Part shown: piece by piece, positions 1 to 9,919 of the stretch | How positions within the stretch are numbered: the first letter of the stretch is position 1 | Layout of the letters: every line of letters begins with the position of its first letter | Assembly (NCBI RefSeq): GCF_000981805.1 | Contig: NZ_CP011133.1 | Span: forward strand, 124,001 to 188,000 | Length of the DNA stretch: 64,000 nucleotides | Source: Citrobacter amalonaticus Y19 | GTDB taxonomy: Bacteria > Pseudomonadota > Gammaproteobacteria > Enterobacterales > Enterobacteriaceae | Reading direction: 5' to 3' | Translations under genes and position numbers: made by a program | The notes under the pieces: generated by a model | What the model was told of the DNA's origin: nothing | What the model saw: the letters and a program-made list of their open reading frames with translations, nothing else | Databases searched by the model: none

Positions 1-1102
1 TAAAGAAGGCTTCAGCGCAGGCCCGTAAGGTTGCCTGTTCCTGATCTTCTCCGCTAAGTGTCAGGAAAAGGTGTGAAGGCTCTGGGGCCGGTTGATTTAC
101 TTTTCGCAGCACACATAGTTGGGTTGCTTGGAGTTCCCGGAGAACATATGGGGAATGAGTGGTGATGAATACCTGCGAAGTGGGCTCAGGATCGCGGGAG
201 CCCAGTTGATGCAACAGCTGGCTTATTCTGTAGGGCTCCAGCCCATATTCCGCTTCATCAATAAGTATGGTCCCTGGACGCCCGACAGCTTTCTGTAACC
301 CGCTTACCAGTAAACGGGTCGATCCCGTGCCAAGCATCCTCAGCGGCGTATTATCATTGTTATGCAGACTGATTGCGCTGTTAGAGAGTGAAACGCCATT
401 AACATCCAGAAGCGCTTTCAGTTCACCGACCGGTACCCCAAGTGAATTCGCGATAGTTCTGACTTCGGTCAGAATGGCATCAAGCTGCGGAAGTTCCCGG
501 GCAGCAAAGCTTTGCCGGGTTTGACGGGAAAGCTCGGCCAGCGTTGCGCTGACATTGAAATCCTCATCTGAAAGTTTGTTTAATACTGAGCGATTTCCCC
601 ATGCCAGGTGGTGGTGGGATGCAGCCCCAAGGCGCGTCGGGCTTAATTGCTCACGGTGCTTCCATTGCAGTCTTTTCTCCAGACCTTCCGCAGTTGTTCG
701 TTCAGAAAATAAGAGCCAGTCTGGTTCAAGATCATCTTCGACGACCATTCTCAGCGTGAGTACAGTCTCATCACCCGCCTGCGGTTCATCATGGATTTCT
801 TTTGTTTCAATGTTGAACCCACGAAAATAGCGTCCGTAAGCTTCGAGATTCAGCAATCCGTCATCGAGCTGCCCAAGCGTTATGCTGATGCAGATTGGCG
901 TGGCTGTGTTCATCAAATGAAAATCTGCATCACTGAACGTAAACGATCTTCTTGCGCCAAGCACCAGGTCAATCGCGTCAATGATGGTCGATTTTCCTGA
1001 ATCCCCTGGGCCTATCAGACAATTGAGGCTTGGGCCAGGGCACCATTCTGCTTGTCGCACTGCCCGAAAGTTTTGGATGCTGATGTGGCGGATAACAGCC
1101 AT
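1..1102 (-). CDS. OLD-like AAA/ABC-type ATPase, partial (runs off left edge)
   Basis: The frame is open from an ATG at 1102 to the window edge, so about 367 N-terminal residues are present. A Walker A motif (GPGDSGKST) lies at about residues 32-40. A signature-like segment (GTGSTRLLVSGLQ) and a Walker B (ILIDEAEYGLEP) lie near residues 250-285, followed by a THSPYVL switch-like motif. This order is that of OLD/RecF-type SMC-like ATPases, found in overcoming-lysogenization-defect nucleases and several phage-defence systems. A C-terminal TOPRIM nuclease, if present, is outside the window. A GAGGGA ribosome site precedes the ATG. It follows the recombinase operon on the same strand after 240 bp and could be island cargo. 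Confidence 0.8.
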   Translation of the reverse strand, partial: MAVIRHISIQNFRAVRQAEWCPGPSLNCLIGPGDSGKSTIIDAIDLVLGARRSFTFSDADFHLMNTATPICISITLGQLDDGLLNLEAYGRYFRGFNIETKEIHDEPQAGDETVLTLRMVVEDDLEPDWLLFSERTTAEGLEKRLQWKHREQLSPTRLGAASHHHLAWGNRSVLNKLSDEDFNVSATLAELSRQTRQSFAARELPQLDAILTEVRTIANSLGVPVGELKALLDVNGVSLSNSAISLHNNDNTPLRMLGTGSTRLLVSGLQKAVGRPGTILIDEAEYGLEPYRISQLLHQLGSRDPEPTSQVFITTHSPYVLRELQATQLCVLRKVNQPAPEPSHLFLTLSGEDQEQATLRACAEAFF

Positions 1103-1343
1103 TTATCGTTCCCTCATAAACCAAAAATGTTGTATCTGCATTGAATTGGAAGGAATTATTACACACATTTTCTGATTTAGCTGTGATGCAAAGCTGCTCC
1201 TGATTTGGCTGAAGAAAGATCATGAAAGATCGGGGGAGTCGAGGGTTAGTGCCCACTATAATTCTCGGCTTCATGTTTTCGTATACGAAAATTTTTAAGC
1301 AATAAGACACACCATAGCCATACGTGGCACTGACCACGTGAAA

Positions 1344-1778
1344 TCAATTTTTTTTTATCAACTCCCTAAGAACGTGAGGCGCCAGCAGACTTTCGACTGG
1401 TATCACAGTATTGATTTTTACTGCTTTGACAATTTCAATCAATGACAGGGTGTTTTGTGCAAGTTGTTCACGTAGCTCTTTATTTTCCTCCTGCAACTGC
1501 TGATTACGACCAAGTAAAGCCTGGCGCGTCTTACGATTCACATACTGCTGTTTTTCTTTGGGACGAAGATTTAGAGGGGATAATTGTTGATCGACATAGG
1601 CTGCAATAAGACGTTTTCGTTCAATGTTACTTAATGTACTTAAGCCGCCATTGATGATGCCTTTTGATTTAAGTCTGGCATGCAAGCTTTTAGCCGAAAT
1701 AGGCGATTTATCAAACCCTTCAATCAGCATCAGTTGGAGCTCATGCTCGATCTGAGTATCCAGTTCTTTACCACGCAT
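1344..1778 (-). CDS. Small coiled-coil accessory protein of the recombinase module (TnpC-like)
   Basis: The protein has 144 residues, is basic and mostly helical. A glutamine/glutamate-rich heptad-like stretch (LQEENKELREQLAQN) lies near residues 95-110. Its ATG overlaps the stop of the preceding recombinase fragment by one base (TGATG), so it is translationally coupled to it. A small coiled-coil protein as the last gene after large tyrosine recombinases is the arrangement of Tn554-type TnpA-TnpB-TnpC modules and of other integrase trios in gammaproteobacterial islands. The family assignment rests on size, position and the coiled coil; no catalytic motif is visible. Confidence 0.55.
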   Translation of the reverse strand: MRGKELDTQIEHELQLMLIEGFDKSPISAKSLHARLKSKGIINGGLSTLSNIERKRLIAAYVDQQLSPLNLRPKEKQQYVNRKTRQALLGRNQQLQEENKELREQLAQNTLSLIEIVKAVKINTVIPVESLLAPHVLRELIKKN

Positions 1779-3289
1779 CAGTCTTCTCCTTGTTTGATTT
1801 TTTGGTACTCGATAGCAAATAATTGAGCCAGAGTACGAATTTCACCTTCCACCTTTATTTCTCCTGACAGAAGTGCCTGAGAGGTAATTGCTTCCAACGA
1901 GTTTGAGCGTCTGCGTAATTGCTCACTTAGTGCATCTAGCTGTGCAAGACTATCGTCAATATTGCCTTGCACTAGCTGGTTGTCAGAAAGGGTTGCGGTA
2001 TACTGTTCAAAAGCAAGTTTGGCCTCGTTTAATGCCCTACCTTTGACTACAACAGCGGAGTATTCATCAACACGCCCGGTCAACGTGAAATGCTCACAGG
2101 GCTTCAATGCCTGACACTTCATTCGATAAGGGCATCCCCACAAGTTAACGTCTCTCATGCAAGAACCCAATTTCAATGGATGCAGTACAGCGTGCCTTTG
2201 CACCATTTCAGATGCTTGCGATGGCCCTTCGTTTTTACTGATTTCTTCAAACGCAGCGGCAATGTCTTCGAATAGTCCATCGCCTAACGACGCTTCAATG
2301 AAGCCTGCAACATCGTTACGGTCATCGAAGGTATGTAGGTTTGCCTTTATATTTGTTTCCAGGCTCTGGACGCGATTAAACGTCATTAAACCACTTTGCT
2401 TTACCGCATCGAGAGGTGAATCAACGTCAACAGCACTAGATGCTGACTGCTCCGGTACGGTTGGAACTAAAGGGGTTAGAGAAGCTGCTTTTCGCCGTTC
2501 CTTGAGAGCCAGGTGCTGATAATGCTGATTTTGAGTGATATCAACACGCCCCATCAGCATCGCTTGTAAGTGGTCTGAAATCTCAGCAATAGCGAGAAAA
2601 GTATTAATGTTGTGTCGAGGGATATGTGTGCGTAGCTGAGTAGGGCGGCCGTCATCTTCAAGCAGCCTGTATTTGCTGAAAACGGACGTGTAACCCTCAT
2701 AATTACCAAGGAACTTGTTTAGTCCATTATTATTCAGGGGTAATGGCGTGGCTTTTAGTTCCAACGTTCTCTTTAAAGTCAGTGATCCCTTGGGAAAAAG
2801 AAACAATAGATCTTCATACTTAATCTCGTATCTCCTGCCATTTTCTACCCATGCATGAGTACAGGGGGTGTTTGCACTGTTATCACCGAATTCATTTCTA
2901 AGATAATTACTAAGGTCCGACTTTGAATAATATTTTTCTTTTCCATTACCTGATCTAAGAATGACTTTTACCGGTATACAGCCACGTTTTTCTAACGCTT
3001 TCGATGCTTTATCTCGTAATCCTGCACGCCCCCGAAGCTCTGATGAGGACTGGGCTATGTGTTCTACAATAGAATCAAGTTCAACGAGTTCGCCGGCAAT
3101 ATCACTGATTGCCTTTGGTAAATAATCAGAAAATTCTTTAGACCGTAAAAATGCGAGATGTTTGCGAAAGTCAGTTGTTAGCAACTTAACCGACTTGAAT
3201 ATATTTTGGCTATTTGCATTCTGAGGTAGGATCGCAAATTTAGCTAGGAATTGAAATCTATCCCCTTTTGTGCAAAATCTGGTTGACAT
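1778..3289 (-). pseudogene. C-terminal part of a large tyrosine recombinase, split by the hsd/ISL3 insertion
   Basis: This open frame (503 residues if counted from its first ATG) carries a degenerate tyrosine-recombinase box: RTHIPRHNINTFLA, then LQAMLMGR and a candidate nucleophile in QHYQH, near residues 225-260. Downstream lies a Cys-rich segment (GSCMRDVNLWGCPYRMKC, about residues 375-395) as in long Tn554-type recombinases. It lacks the N-terminal SAM-like domain and the first catalytic arginine, which are present in the fragment at 11299-12279. I infer that both once formed one protein of roughly 800 residues. The frame stays open upstream of 3289 into the insert, so the true junction is not the ATG. 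Confidence 0.7.
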
Positions 3290-3340
3290 TCGCAGATTGA
3301 CTACAGTACCGTTCCGTGCAAAAGGTGGTTGGAGTCCAAA

Positions 3341-5368
3341 ATGAACGAATTTACGGGATCGGCAGCTTCACAGGCTGACTTTATTTGGAAGAATGCGGAA
3401 GACCTTTGGGGGGACTTCAAGCATACGGACTTTGGCAAGATCATTTTGCCGTTTACCTTGCTGCGCCGCCTGGAGTGTGCGCTGGAGCCGACCCGCGAGG
3501 CGGTGAGAGAAGCGCATGACGCTTTCAAGGATGCAGATGTTGAGCTGGATACCATTCTGCGCTCAACCGCTGAATACCCCTTCTACAACACCTCTGAATA
3601 CTCCCTTGGCACCCTGGGTAGCACCAAGACGCGCCGCAATCTGGAAGACTACATCGCCCTGTTTTCGGATAACGCCCGCGCTATCTTCGAGGAGTTTGAG
3701 TTTGGCAATACGGTGATCCGGCTGGAGAAAGCGGGCTTGCTGTACAAGATTTGCCAGAACTTTGCCAAGATCGACCTGCACCCGGACGTGGTGCCGGATC
3801 GGGTGATGAGTAACATCTACGAACACCTGATTCGCCGCTTTGGTGCCGAGGTCAATGAAGGGGCCGAGGACTTCATGACGCCGCGTGACATCGTTCACCT
3901 GGCGACCGCATTGCTGCTTGACCCGGATGATGCCCTGTTTGAGGCCAGCCCCGGTTTGATTCGTACTCTGTATGACCCGACCTGTGGCACGGGTGGCTTC
4001 CTCACCGATGCCATGAACCATGTGGGCGACTACGGTAACCGCGACAAGATCCCGCCAGTGCTGGTGCCGCACGGGCAGGAGTTGGAGCCGGAAACCCATG
4101 CGGTTTGTGTGGCCGGTATGCTGATCCGCCGTTTGGAGTCCGACCCTGGCCGAGATCTGTCGAAGAACATTCGTCAGGGCAGCACGCTGTCCAACGACCA
4201 GTTTGCCGGTGAGCGTTTCCACTACTGCCTGTCCAATCCGCCTTTTGGCAAGAAATGGGAGAAGGACAAAACCGCCGTCGAAGCGGAACACAAAAAAGGC
4301 GAGCTGGGCCGGTTTGGGCCGGGCCTGCCGAAAATTAGCGATGGCTCCATGCTGTTTTTGATGCACCTGGCGAGCAAGCTAGAACTGCCGATCAACGGCG
4401 GTGGCCGCGCCGCTATCGTGCTGTCGGGTTCGCCACTGTTTAACGGCGGTGCCGCGTCTGGCGAATCGGAAATACGCCGTTGGTTGCTGGAAGACGACCT
4501 GATTGAAGCCATTGTAGCTCTGCCAACGGAGCTGTTCTTCCGAACCAATATCGCCACCTACCTGTGGATTCTGTCCAACAAGAAGCCGCAGGAGCGCAAA
4601 GGCAAGGTGCAGTTGATTAACGCCACCGACCTTTGGACTTCAATCCGCAACGAGGGCAACAAACGCCGTATTGTCAGCGATGAGCAGCGCCGCCAGATTC
4701 TGGACATCTACGCCACAGGCGAAAGCGGAGCGCTTTCCCGGATGCTTGACTACCGTACCTTTGGCTACCGCCGTATCAGGGTTCTGCGCCCGCTGCGCAT
4801 GACCCTGGAGCTGGATAAGGTGGGCATGGATCGGCTGGAAGCCGAAGCTGCCTGGGAAAAGCTCTCTGATGCGCATCAGACATTCTGGCGTGAAGCCCTC
4901 AAGCCGCTGATCGGGCAAACGCAGCCCTATAGCTGGGCAGAAACCTTTGTTAAGAACTCGATCAAGTCCGACGAAGCCAAGCAGCTCAAGGTCAAATCCA
5001 GCAAAACATTGATCACCGCGCTGATCAACGCCTTTGGTCACAAAGACCCGAAAGCCGAGCCAGTCACGGATTCCAACGGCGAGCTGGTGCCAGACACAGA
5101 TTTAACTGATTACGAGAACGTCCCCTATCTGGATGACATCGACGACTACTTTGCTCGCGAAGTGCTTCCTCATGTGCCGGATGCCTGGCTGGATGAGAGT
5201 TTTACCGATGCCAGGGATGGTCAATTGGGCCGCGTTGGCTATGAGATCAACTTCAACCGCTTCTTCTACCAGTACCAGCCGCCGCGCAAGCTGCAAGATA
5301 TTGATGAAGACCTGAAGCAAGTAGAAGCCGAGATTGCCGCGCTACTGGCGGAGGTGGCCAGCGAATGA
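3341..5368 (+). CDS. hsdM: Type I restriction-modification methyltransferase subunit HsdM
   Basis: This 675-residue N6-adenine methyltransferase subunit has an N-terminal helical HsdM domain (about residues 5-150). The SAM-binding motif DPTCGTGGF is at about residue 212 and the catalytic NPPF at about residue 299. It partners HsdS for methylation and HsdS plus HsdR for restriction. I chose ATG 3341 because GGAG (3331-3334) sits 6 bases upstream; a TTG at 3329 is possible. Its stop overlaps the hsdS start (ATGA). The gene starts only a few bases inside the presumed transposon end, so its promoter may lie in the element tip or in flanking DNA. Confidence 0.95.
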   Translation: MNEFTGSAASQADFIWKNAEDLWGDFKHTDFGKIILPFTLLRRLECALEPTREAVREAHDAFKDADVELDTILRSTAEYPFYNTSEYSLGTLGSTKTRRNLEDYIALFSDNARAIFEEFEFGNTVIRLEKAGLLYKICQNFAKIDLHPDVVPDRVMSNIYEHLIRRFGAEVNEGAEDFMTPRDIVHLATALLLDPDDALFEASPGLIRTLYDPTCGTGGFLTDAMNHVGDYGNRDKIPPVLVPHGQELEPETHAVCVAGMLIRRLESDPGRDLSKNIRQGSTLSNDQFAGERFHYCLSNPPFGKKWEKDKTAVEAEHKKGELGRFGPGLPKISDGSMLFLMHLASKLELPINGGGRAAIVLSGSPLFNGGAASGESEIRRWLLEDDLIEAIVALPTELFFRTNIATYLWILSNKKPQERKGKVQLINATDLWTSIRNEGNKRRIVSDEQRRQILDIYATGESGALSRMLDYRTFGYRRIRVLRPLRMTLELDKVGMDRLEAEAAWEKLSDAHQTFWREALKPLIGQTQPYSWAETFVKNSIKSDEAKQLKVKSSKTLITALINAFGHKDPKAEPVTDSNGELVPDTDLTDYENVPYLDDIDDYFAREVLPHVPDAWLDESFTDARDGQLGRVGYEINFNRFFYQYQPPRKLQDIDEDLKQVEAEIAALLAEVASE

Positions 5369-6654
5369 GCCAGTACAGAGCATATCCCGCATATAAGGAT
5401 TCCGGTATTGAGTGGATTGGGCAGGTGCCGGAGCATTGGAAGGTAGCGAGAGTCAAGCGACTGGCGTCATTGCGCAATGAACGACGAAATGATGTATCTA
5501 CTGATACCATTTATATCGGACTTGAGGATGTAGAAGCAGGATCAGGGCAGTACAAGCCAACGAATGGAAGCTCCCGTCAATCAGAAGATTCAACTGTAGG
5601 CATCTTTTATGAAGGGGATGTCCTGTACGGTAAGCTGCGTCCATATTTGCGAAAAGCCATTATTTCAGAGATGGCAGGGTGCTGCTCAACAGAATTTTTG
5701 GTTCTGAGGGCTGAAAAAACAGAACCCAGATGGCTGCAAGAATGGCTTTTAACTCCTGATGTAACGCATCAAATAGTGTCAGGATGCGAGGGAGCGAAAA
5801 TGCCTCGTGCAGATTGGGGGCATATCGGTTCAATTGAAGTTGTATACCCAGATCAGCCTGAGCAAGCGCAAATACTAACCACCCTCGACCGCGAAACCGC
5901 CCGTATTGATGCGCTTGTCGAGAAGAAAACCCGCTTTATCGAGCTACTGAAGGAAAAGCGCCAGGCGCTGATTACCCATGCGGTCACCAAGGGGCTAGCC
6001 CCCAACGTGAAGATGAAGGATTCCGGCGTTGAATGGATTGGGCAGGTGCCGGAGCACTGGGAGGTGAAGCCTATTTGTCGCGTGACATCGGTCAATGATG
6101 ATGTGCTTCCTGACTCCACGACTGACGACACTCCCATTCGTTATGTCGATATTTCCTCAGTAGGATACATGGAGGGTATTAAGCAGGCTTCGGATATGTG
6201 CTTTGCAGATGCACCATCAAGAGCCAGACGGAAAGCATCTTCAGGTGATGTGATCATCTCCACCGTTCGGACATATCTGAAGGCCGTTGCAGCTGTTACA
6301 GATGAATATGCTGATTGTGTATTTTCTACTGGGTTTGCTGTATTGCGAGCACGCCATCTTGATCGTTCCTTTTTAAAGTGGATGGTTCTGAATGAGCTTC
6401 TGATTCAAGCTATTGAAGCTCATTCAGAAGGATTGAGTTATCCAGCGATTAATGCTTCTGCATTAGTGAAGCTCAAAAGCGTCATTCCCCCACCAGAAGA
6501 ACAAGCCAGCATCGCCGCCACCCTCGACCGCGAAACCGCCCGTATTGATGCGCTGATGGACAAGGCAAAGCAAAGCATCACCCTGCTCAAAGAACGCCGC
6601 GCCGCTTTTATCACCGCCGCTGTCACCGGCCAGATTGATTTGCGAGGGAAATAA
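5365..6654 (+). CDS. hsdS: Type I restriction-modification specificity subunit HsdS
   Basis: This 429-residue protein has two target-recognition domains. Each begins with a near-identical entry segment (KDSG-EWIGQVPEHW, about residues 11-25 and 218-232) and ends with the same helical conserved region (TLDRETARIDAL, about residues 172-183 and 385-396). This is the pseudo-twofold layout of HsdS, which sets the bipartite target. It is translationally coupled to hsdM. The recognition domains are more AT-rich than the repeated segments, as expected for interchangeable domains. The target sequence cannot be read from the protein. Confidence 0.95.
   Translation: MSQYRAYPAYKDSGIEWIGQVPEHWKVARVKRLASLRNERRNDVSTDTIYIGLEDVEAGSGQYKPTNGSSRQSEDSTVGIFYEGDVLYGKLRPYLRKAIISEMAGCCSTEFLVLRAEKTEPRWLQEWLLTPDVTHQIVSGCEGAKMPRADWGHIGSIEVVYPDQPEQAQILTTLDRETARIDALVEKKTRFIELLKEKRQALITHAVTKGLAPNVKMKDSGVEWIGQVPEHWEVKPICRVTSVNDDVLPDSTTDDTPIRYVDISSVGYMEGIKQASDMCFADAPSRARRKASSGDVIISTVRTYLKAVAAVTDEYADCVFSTGFAVLRARHLDRSFLKWMVLNELLIQAIEAHSEGLSYPAINASALVKLKSVIPPPEEQASIAATLDRETARIDALMDKAKQSITLLKERRAAFITAAVTGQIDLRGK
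5395..5439 (+). repeat. hsdS direct repeat 1, copy 1 (copy 2 at 6016-6060)
   Basis: A 45-bp segment at the entry of the first recognition domain recurs at 6016-6060 with 41 of 45 bases identical. The copies encode the KDSG-EWIGQVPEHW motif and could serve as crossover sites for exchange of recognition domains. Confidence 0.9.
5879..5915 (+). repeat. hsdS direct repeat 2, copy 1 (copy 2 at 6518-6554)
   Basis: A 37-bp segment recurs without a mismatch at 6518-6554. It encodes the TLDRETARIDAL helix that closes each recognition domain. Together with repeat 1 it brackets each domain with homology. Confidence 0.9.
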
Positions 6655-6657
6655 TAA

Positions 6658-9600
6658 ATGCAATCAGCAGCACATCATGAAAAACACCTCCAGCAATATA
6701 TCATCGACCGGTTGGTAGAACAGGGCTGGAAGCTGGGTGATTCCAGGTTCTACGACACCGAGCGGGCGGTGTACCCCGAAGACCTGAAAAGCTGGGTCAA
6801 AACCAGCGGCCAGCAGGAAAAATGGGACAAGCTGGAACGGCTCAACGGGGCCAAAACCCTTGAAGTGCTGATGGATCGCTTGGATAAAGCACTGGAGAAA
6901 CAAGGCACCATGCAGGTGTTGCGCCAGGGCTTTTCCATTGCCGGTTGCGGCCTGATCGAGATGACCGAGGCCGCACCGGAAGACAAGCGCAATGCAGCAG
7001 TCATTGAGCGCTACCAGGCCAATATCCTGCGCGTGGTGCCGGAGCTGAAGTATCACCCGGCCCGTGAATTTGCCATTGATCTGGTGCTGTTTATCAACGG
7101 TCTGCCTGTGGCAACCGTCGAACTGAAGACCGACTTCACCCAGTCCTGCGAAGCGGCCATGGATCAGTACCGCAATGATCGCCTGCCGTATGACGCCCAG
7201 ACCAAACGCCGAGAGCCATTGCTGACCTTCAAGCGTGGGGCGGTGGTACATTTCGCCATGTCCGACTCTGAAATCATGATGGCGACCAAGCTGGATGGAG
7301 AAAACACCTTTTTCCTGCCGTTCAATAAGGGGCGCAAGGACGAAAGTGGCACGGTACATGCGGGTAACCCGCCAGGTGAGATTAAGGCCGATGGTACTCA
7401 GGAATACCCTGTAGCCTACTTCTGGGAGGAGGTCTGCCAGCCGAATGCCTGGCTGCGGATTTTCCATAGCTTTGTCTACGTCGAGAAAAAGGACGTGGTG
7501 GATATTCAGGGCAACTGGTCGAAGAAAGAAACCCTGATTTTCCCGCGCTTTCACCAATGGACGGCAGTGAACCAGATGCTGGCCGATGCTCGCGAAAATG
7601 GCGCAGGCATGACCTACCTGTGTGACCACAGCGCAGGTTCCGGCAAGACCAGCACCATTTCCTGGACGGCCCATGACTTGGTGAAACTGCGCGAAGATAA
7701 CGGCGACGCGGTGTTTAACAGCGTGATCATTGTCACCGACCGTAATGTGCTGGACGGCCAGCTTCAGGACGCGGTGAAGCAGATTGACCATCAGTTTGGT
7801 GTGATCGCCGCCATTGACCGGCAGAAGTCATCCAAGTCCAAGAGCAAACAGCTCTCGGATGCCTTGTTGTCTGGCACGCCGATTGTGGTAGTCACGATCC
7901 AGACCTTCCCCTACGCGATGGAAGCCATCATCACTGACAAGGCCCTGAAAGGGAAAAACTTTGCTGTGATCATTGATGAGGCGCATAACTCGCAGACTGG
8001 CTCTACCGCCGCTAAGCTGCAAGCCGCGCTGGGGATGAGCGGACAAGGCAAGATGTCCACCATGACGGTGGATGAACTACTGGAGCAACTGCAAAAGTCC
8101 CGCGCCCGCCCGGACAATATCAGCTACTTCGCCTTTACCGGAACGCCCAAGCACTCCACTTTGATGCTGTTTGGTCGCCCGACAGATCCAAGCCAACCGA
8201 TCTCGGACGATAACCCGCCGCAAGCCTTCCATCTGTACACCATGCGCCAGGCCATTGAGGAGAAATTCATTCTCGATGTGTTGAACGGCTATGTGCCCTA
8301 CAAAACGGCCTTCAACCTTTCCAAGCAGCTTGAAGACAGCAAGCGGGTAAGCGGCAAGGCCGCCAAACGCGCCCTAGCACAGTGGATGTCATTGCATCCC
8401 ACCAATGTGACCCAGAAGGTACAGTTTATCGTTGAGCACTTCACCAAAAACGTCGCCCACCGGCTGGATGGCAAGGCCAAGGCGATGGTCGTGACCAGCT
8501 CCCGTGCCGCTGCCATTCGCTACAAAAAGGCGTTTGACCGCTATATCGAGCAGCACAGCGAGTACGGCTTTATTCATTCACTGGTGGCCTTCTCCGGCAA
8601 GATGACCGGTAAGCAGGTGATGCACCAGGATGACAGCGAGTTCAAGGATGATGTGTTTATCGTCGATGAGAACGAGGAATTCACCGAGCAGAGCATGAAC
8701 CCGGATGTCCACGGGCAGGATTTGCGCTTTGCCTTTGACCGCCCGGAATACCGGGTGATGTTGGTGGCCGACAAGTTCCAGACTGGCTTTGACCAGCCCA
8801 AACTGGTCGCCATGTACGTGGACAAGAAAATCGCCAACCATGTGGAGATTGTGCAGACCTTCGCCCGCCTGAACCGGACGGCACCCGGGAAGGATGAAGT
8901 CTTTATCATCGACTTCGTGAACGATCCAGAGAACGTGCGCAAGGCCTTTGCCACCTATGACAAGGGCGCTCACATCGGCGAAGTGCAAGACCTCAATGTG
9001 GTCTACGAGATCAAGGAGCGACTGGACGAGCACGGCCTGTACGACGAGAAGGACTTGGCCGCGTTCAAAGAAGCCCGCTTCAAAACCATACGTGACATCA
9101 CCCATACTAAATCGCCACAGCACAAGGCGCTGTATGCCGCTACAGCTGGAGCGACGGCCTTGTATAACGACAAGATGAAAATGTTGCGCGGTGGCATGGC
9201 AACCTGGGAAGCAGCGTTTGAGAAGGCCCGCGCCAAGGGTGATGAGGCGGGCATGAAGTCTGCCGATCACCACCAGGATGAGTATGCCGAGCAAATCAAG
9301 GCGCTGATGGGTTTCAAGTCGGACCTGGGGCGCTTCTGCCGTACCTATTCCTATATCGCCCAACTGATTGATTTTGGCGACCCGGAGTTGGAGAACTTTG
9401 CCGCTTTCGCCAAGCTGCTGCAAAAGCGCCTTCAGCACGAAGCACCGGAAACCGTGGACTTGACAGGCCTGGTGCTTACTGGCTTTGACATCAATGCTCG
9501 ACCCGATGACGTAGAAGACGAAGGCAAAACCCCGGTATTGCAACCAGCAGGTGCAGGCGGTGGTGGCGCGGCAGGCGACAAGCCGAAATTCGTCAAAGAG

Positions 9601-9915
9601 ATTATCGAGAAGCTCAACAGCCTGTTTGGTGAGGCGACGCCGATCCAGGATCAGGTTGCTTTCGTTAATCAGATTTCAGCGATTACCGGTGAAAGCGATG
9701 TCGTCATGGCTCAGGTGGAAAGCAACACCCGTGAGCAGGCTATGAAAGGCAACCTCCCCGGTGCTGTGCAGCAAGCGGTTGTTCGTGCTTTGTCCAGTCA
9801 TCAGAAGCTGGCAACCCAGGTGCTCAAGTCTGACCGTCAGGGCATGACCGCATTGGTTGATATGGTGTATGACCTGCTGCGTGAAGGCAAAGACATCGAT
9901 CTGGGTATGGATTAA
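6658..9915 (+). CDS. hsdR: Type I restriction endonuclease/translocase subunit HsdR
   Basis: This 1085-residue motor and nuclease has an N-terminal PD-(D/E)XK nuclease (FAIDL at about residue 139, VELK at about 153). It has a superfamily 2 helicase core with Walker A AGSGKTS (about 327), IDEAH (about 439) and TGTPKH (about 494), then the second RecA domain (DKFQTGFDQP, ARLNRT). The C-terminal region binds the methyltransferase. The length is normal for the family and no lesion is visible. It starts 3 bases after hsdS with no strong ribosome site, so coupling is likely. The transposase gene starts 4 bases after its stop. Confidence 0.95.
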   Translation: MQSAAHHEKHLQQYIIDRLVEQGWKLGDSRFYDTERAVYPEDLKSWVKTSGQQEKWDKLERLNGAKTLEVLMDRLDKALEKQGTMQVLRQGFSIAGCGLIEMTEAAPEDKRNAAVIERYQANILRVVPELKYHPAREFAIDLVLFINGLPVATVELKTDFTQSCEAAMDQYRNDRLPYDAQTKRREPLLTFKRGAVVHFAMSDSEIMMATKLDGENTFFLPFNKGRKDESGTVHAGNPPGEIKADGTQEYPVAYFWEEVCQPNAWLRIFHSFVYVEKKDVVDIQGNWSKKETLIFPRFHQWTAVNQMLADARENGAGMTYLCDHSAGSGKTSTISWTAHDLVKLREDNGDAVFNSVIIVTDRNVLDGQLQDAVKQIDHQFGVIAAIDRQKSSKSKSKQLSDALLSGTPIVVVTIQTFPYAMEAIITDKALKGKNFAVIIDEAHNSQTGSTAAKLQAALGMSGQGKMSTMTVDELLEQLQKSRARPDNISYFAFTGTPKHSTLMLFGRPTDPSQPISDDNPPQAFHLYTMRQAIEEKFILDVLNGYVPYKTAFNLSKQLEDSKRVSGKAAKRALAQWMSLHPTNVTQKVQFIVEHFTKNVAHRLDGKAKAMVVTSSRAAAIRYKKAFDRYIEQHSEYGFIHSLVAFSGKMTGKQVMHQDDSEFKDDVFIVDENEEFTEQSMNPDVHGQDLRFAFDRPEYRVMLVADKFQTGFDQPKLVAMYVDKKIANHVEIVQTFARLNRTAPGKDEVFIIDFVNDPENVRKAFATYDKGAHIGEVQDLNVVYEIKERLDEHGLYDEKDLAAFKEARFKTIRDITHTKSPQHKALYAATAGATALYNDKMKMLRGGMATWEAAFEKARAKGDEAGMKSADHHQDEYAEQIKALMGFKSDLGRFCRTYSYIAQLIDFGDPELENFAAFAKLLQKRLQHEAPETVDLTGLVLTGFDINARPDDVEDEGKTPVLQPAGAGGGGAAGDKPKFVKEIIEKLNSLFGEATPIQDQVAFVNQISAITGESDVVMAQVESNTREQAMKGNLPGAVQQAVVRALSSHQKLATQVLKSDRQGMTALVDMVYDLLREGKDIDLGMD

Positions 9916-9919
9916 GCCG

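Noticed and set aside
3563..4366. Long minus-strand frame inside hsdM (and similar ones inside hsdR and arsB)
   Set aside because: Opposite-strand shadows of highly GC-biased real genes; they encode no recognisable domain.
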